The notes under the pieces are model-generated. The model made no database searches. It worked only from the letters and a program-made list of their open reading frames with translations, and was not told the origin of the DNA. From positions 1-42,961 of the IMG/VR virus record IMGVR_UViG_3300010296_000015: a stretch of 42,961 bases of DNA; one strand, given 5' to 3'. Origin of the DNA: a virus. This document shows, piece by piece, positions 42,770 to 42,961 of this stretch. A program made the position numbers and the translations under genes. Positions within the stretch are counted from its first letter, which is position 1; the number at the start of each line of letters is the position of its first letter.

Positions 42770-42790
42770 CGTTTGATTGTTCATACAGAC

Positions 42791-42832
42791 ATTATAAGCA
42801 CAGGGGGTGCCCCTCAGGGGGCAACAGTGGAC
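42791..42832 (-). promoter_or_regulatory. Early promoter cassette with stem-loop, copy A
   Basis: GTCCAC (42827-42832) and TATAAT (42791-42796) are exactly 30 nt apart. GCCCCCTGAGGGGC (42822-42809) forms a 5-bp stem, and its loop holds the TGA stop of the upstream gene. CCCTGTGCT touches the -10 box. Leader 21 nt to the ATG at 42769, with CAAAC. Confidence 0.72.
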
Positions 42833-42961
42833 ACTTCCGAAGCTGGCACACGGGTCACGGTGAGGCGCTTCCATCCTTCGATACGATAGTAACGGATCTC
42901 CTCAATGATGGAGTTCACCACGTTGTTGTGCTGGCGCTCCATCCCCTTAGCGGTGGTTGCC
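42814..42961 (-). CDS. C-terminal part of a gene cut by the window edge
   Basis: An open frame enters from the right edge and ends at a TGA at 42814-42816. The visible 48 residues include MERQHNNVVNSIIEE, then YYRIEGWKRLTV and a VPASEVSTVAP end, a basic helix-strand pattern. The gene reads through the GTCCAC box of copy A and stops in the loop of its stem-loop, so the cassette overlaps a coding end. The start is outside, or could be the ATG at 42942. No domain recognised. Confidence 0.6.
   Translation of the reverse strand, partial: ATTAKGMERQHNNVVNSIIEEIRYYRIEGWKRLTVTRVPASEVSTVAP

Noticed and set aside
40604-42832. CRISPR-like or simple tandem repeat reading of the cassettes
   Set aside because: The copies are separated by distinct genes of different length, share only short boxes at fixed spacing, and lack repeat-spacer structure.
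40604-42832. T4 MotA-dependent middle promoters
   Set aside because: No MotA-type TGCTT box near -30 is present; the conserved box is GTCCAC and lies farther upstream.

Overview
This window looks like part of the genome of a T4-like cyanophage (a marine myovirus of Synechococcus or Prochlorococcus). Every gene I can support lies on the minus strand, so transcription runs from high to low coordinates. The assignment rests on a baseplate block that follows T4 gene order: a PAAR spike-tip protein (T4 gp5.4 position), then gp25, gp6, a 3,660-residue protein in the gp7 position, and gp8. It also rests on tail-fibre-type genes, T4-type late promoter boxes, and a set of tiny genes typical of cyanophage genomes. 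I see no tRNA, rRNA, CRISPR array, integrase or insertion sequence, and no gap over about 180 bases lacks a gene.

Region 1 (42961 down to 40353) holds ten small genes in DNA visibly richer in G+C than the rest. Seven of them sit behind a repeated intergenic cassette. It consists of a GTCCAC box, a stem-loop, a TATAAT-type -10 box (30 nt from the GTCCAC box in five copies), and a leader of about 22 nt with a CAAAC motif and usually no Shine-Dalgarno sequence. These look like individually transcribed early genes. One encodes a candidate PD-(D/E)XK nuclease and one a NYETWNV-type protein. The others are unknown.

Region 2 (40352 down to 35475) starts with a 179-base intergenic stretch carrying a terminator-like hairpin and a CTAAATA late-promoter-like box. 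Two small proteins follow, then an 894-residue structural protein, the PAAR tip protein, and three tightly overlapping genes (a highly basic 45-residue peptide, a 59-residue protein and a 170-residue protein). The last ends in a strong intrinsic terminator. A 52-residue gene with a structured leader comes next.

Region 3 (35447 down to 12104) is the baseplate wedge: gp25, gp6, the giant gp7-position protein, gp8, and a 2,749-residue protein with a DUF4815-like start. Region 4 (12062 down to 1) holds a small coiled-coil protein and a string of fibre or adhesin-like proteins, including a glycine-rich adhesin. It ends with a very large structural protein truncated by the window edge that contains an extraordinary Tyr/Trp/Asn/Gly-rich block.

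TATAAATA boxes precede four structural transcription units. The fibre, baseplate and spike proteins share recurring domain modules, which suggests growth by module duplication.
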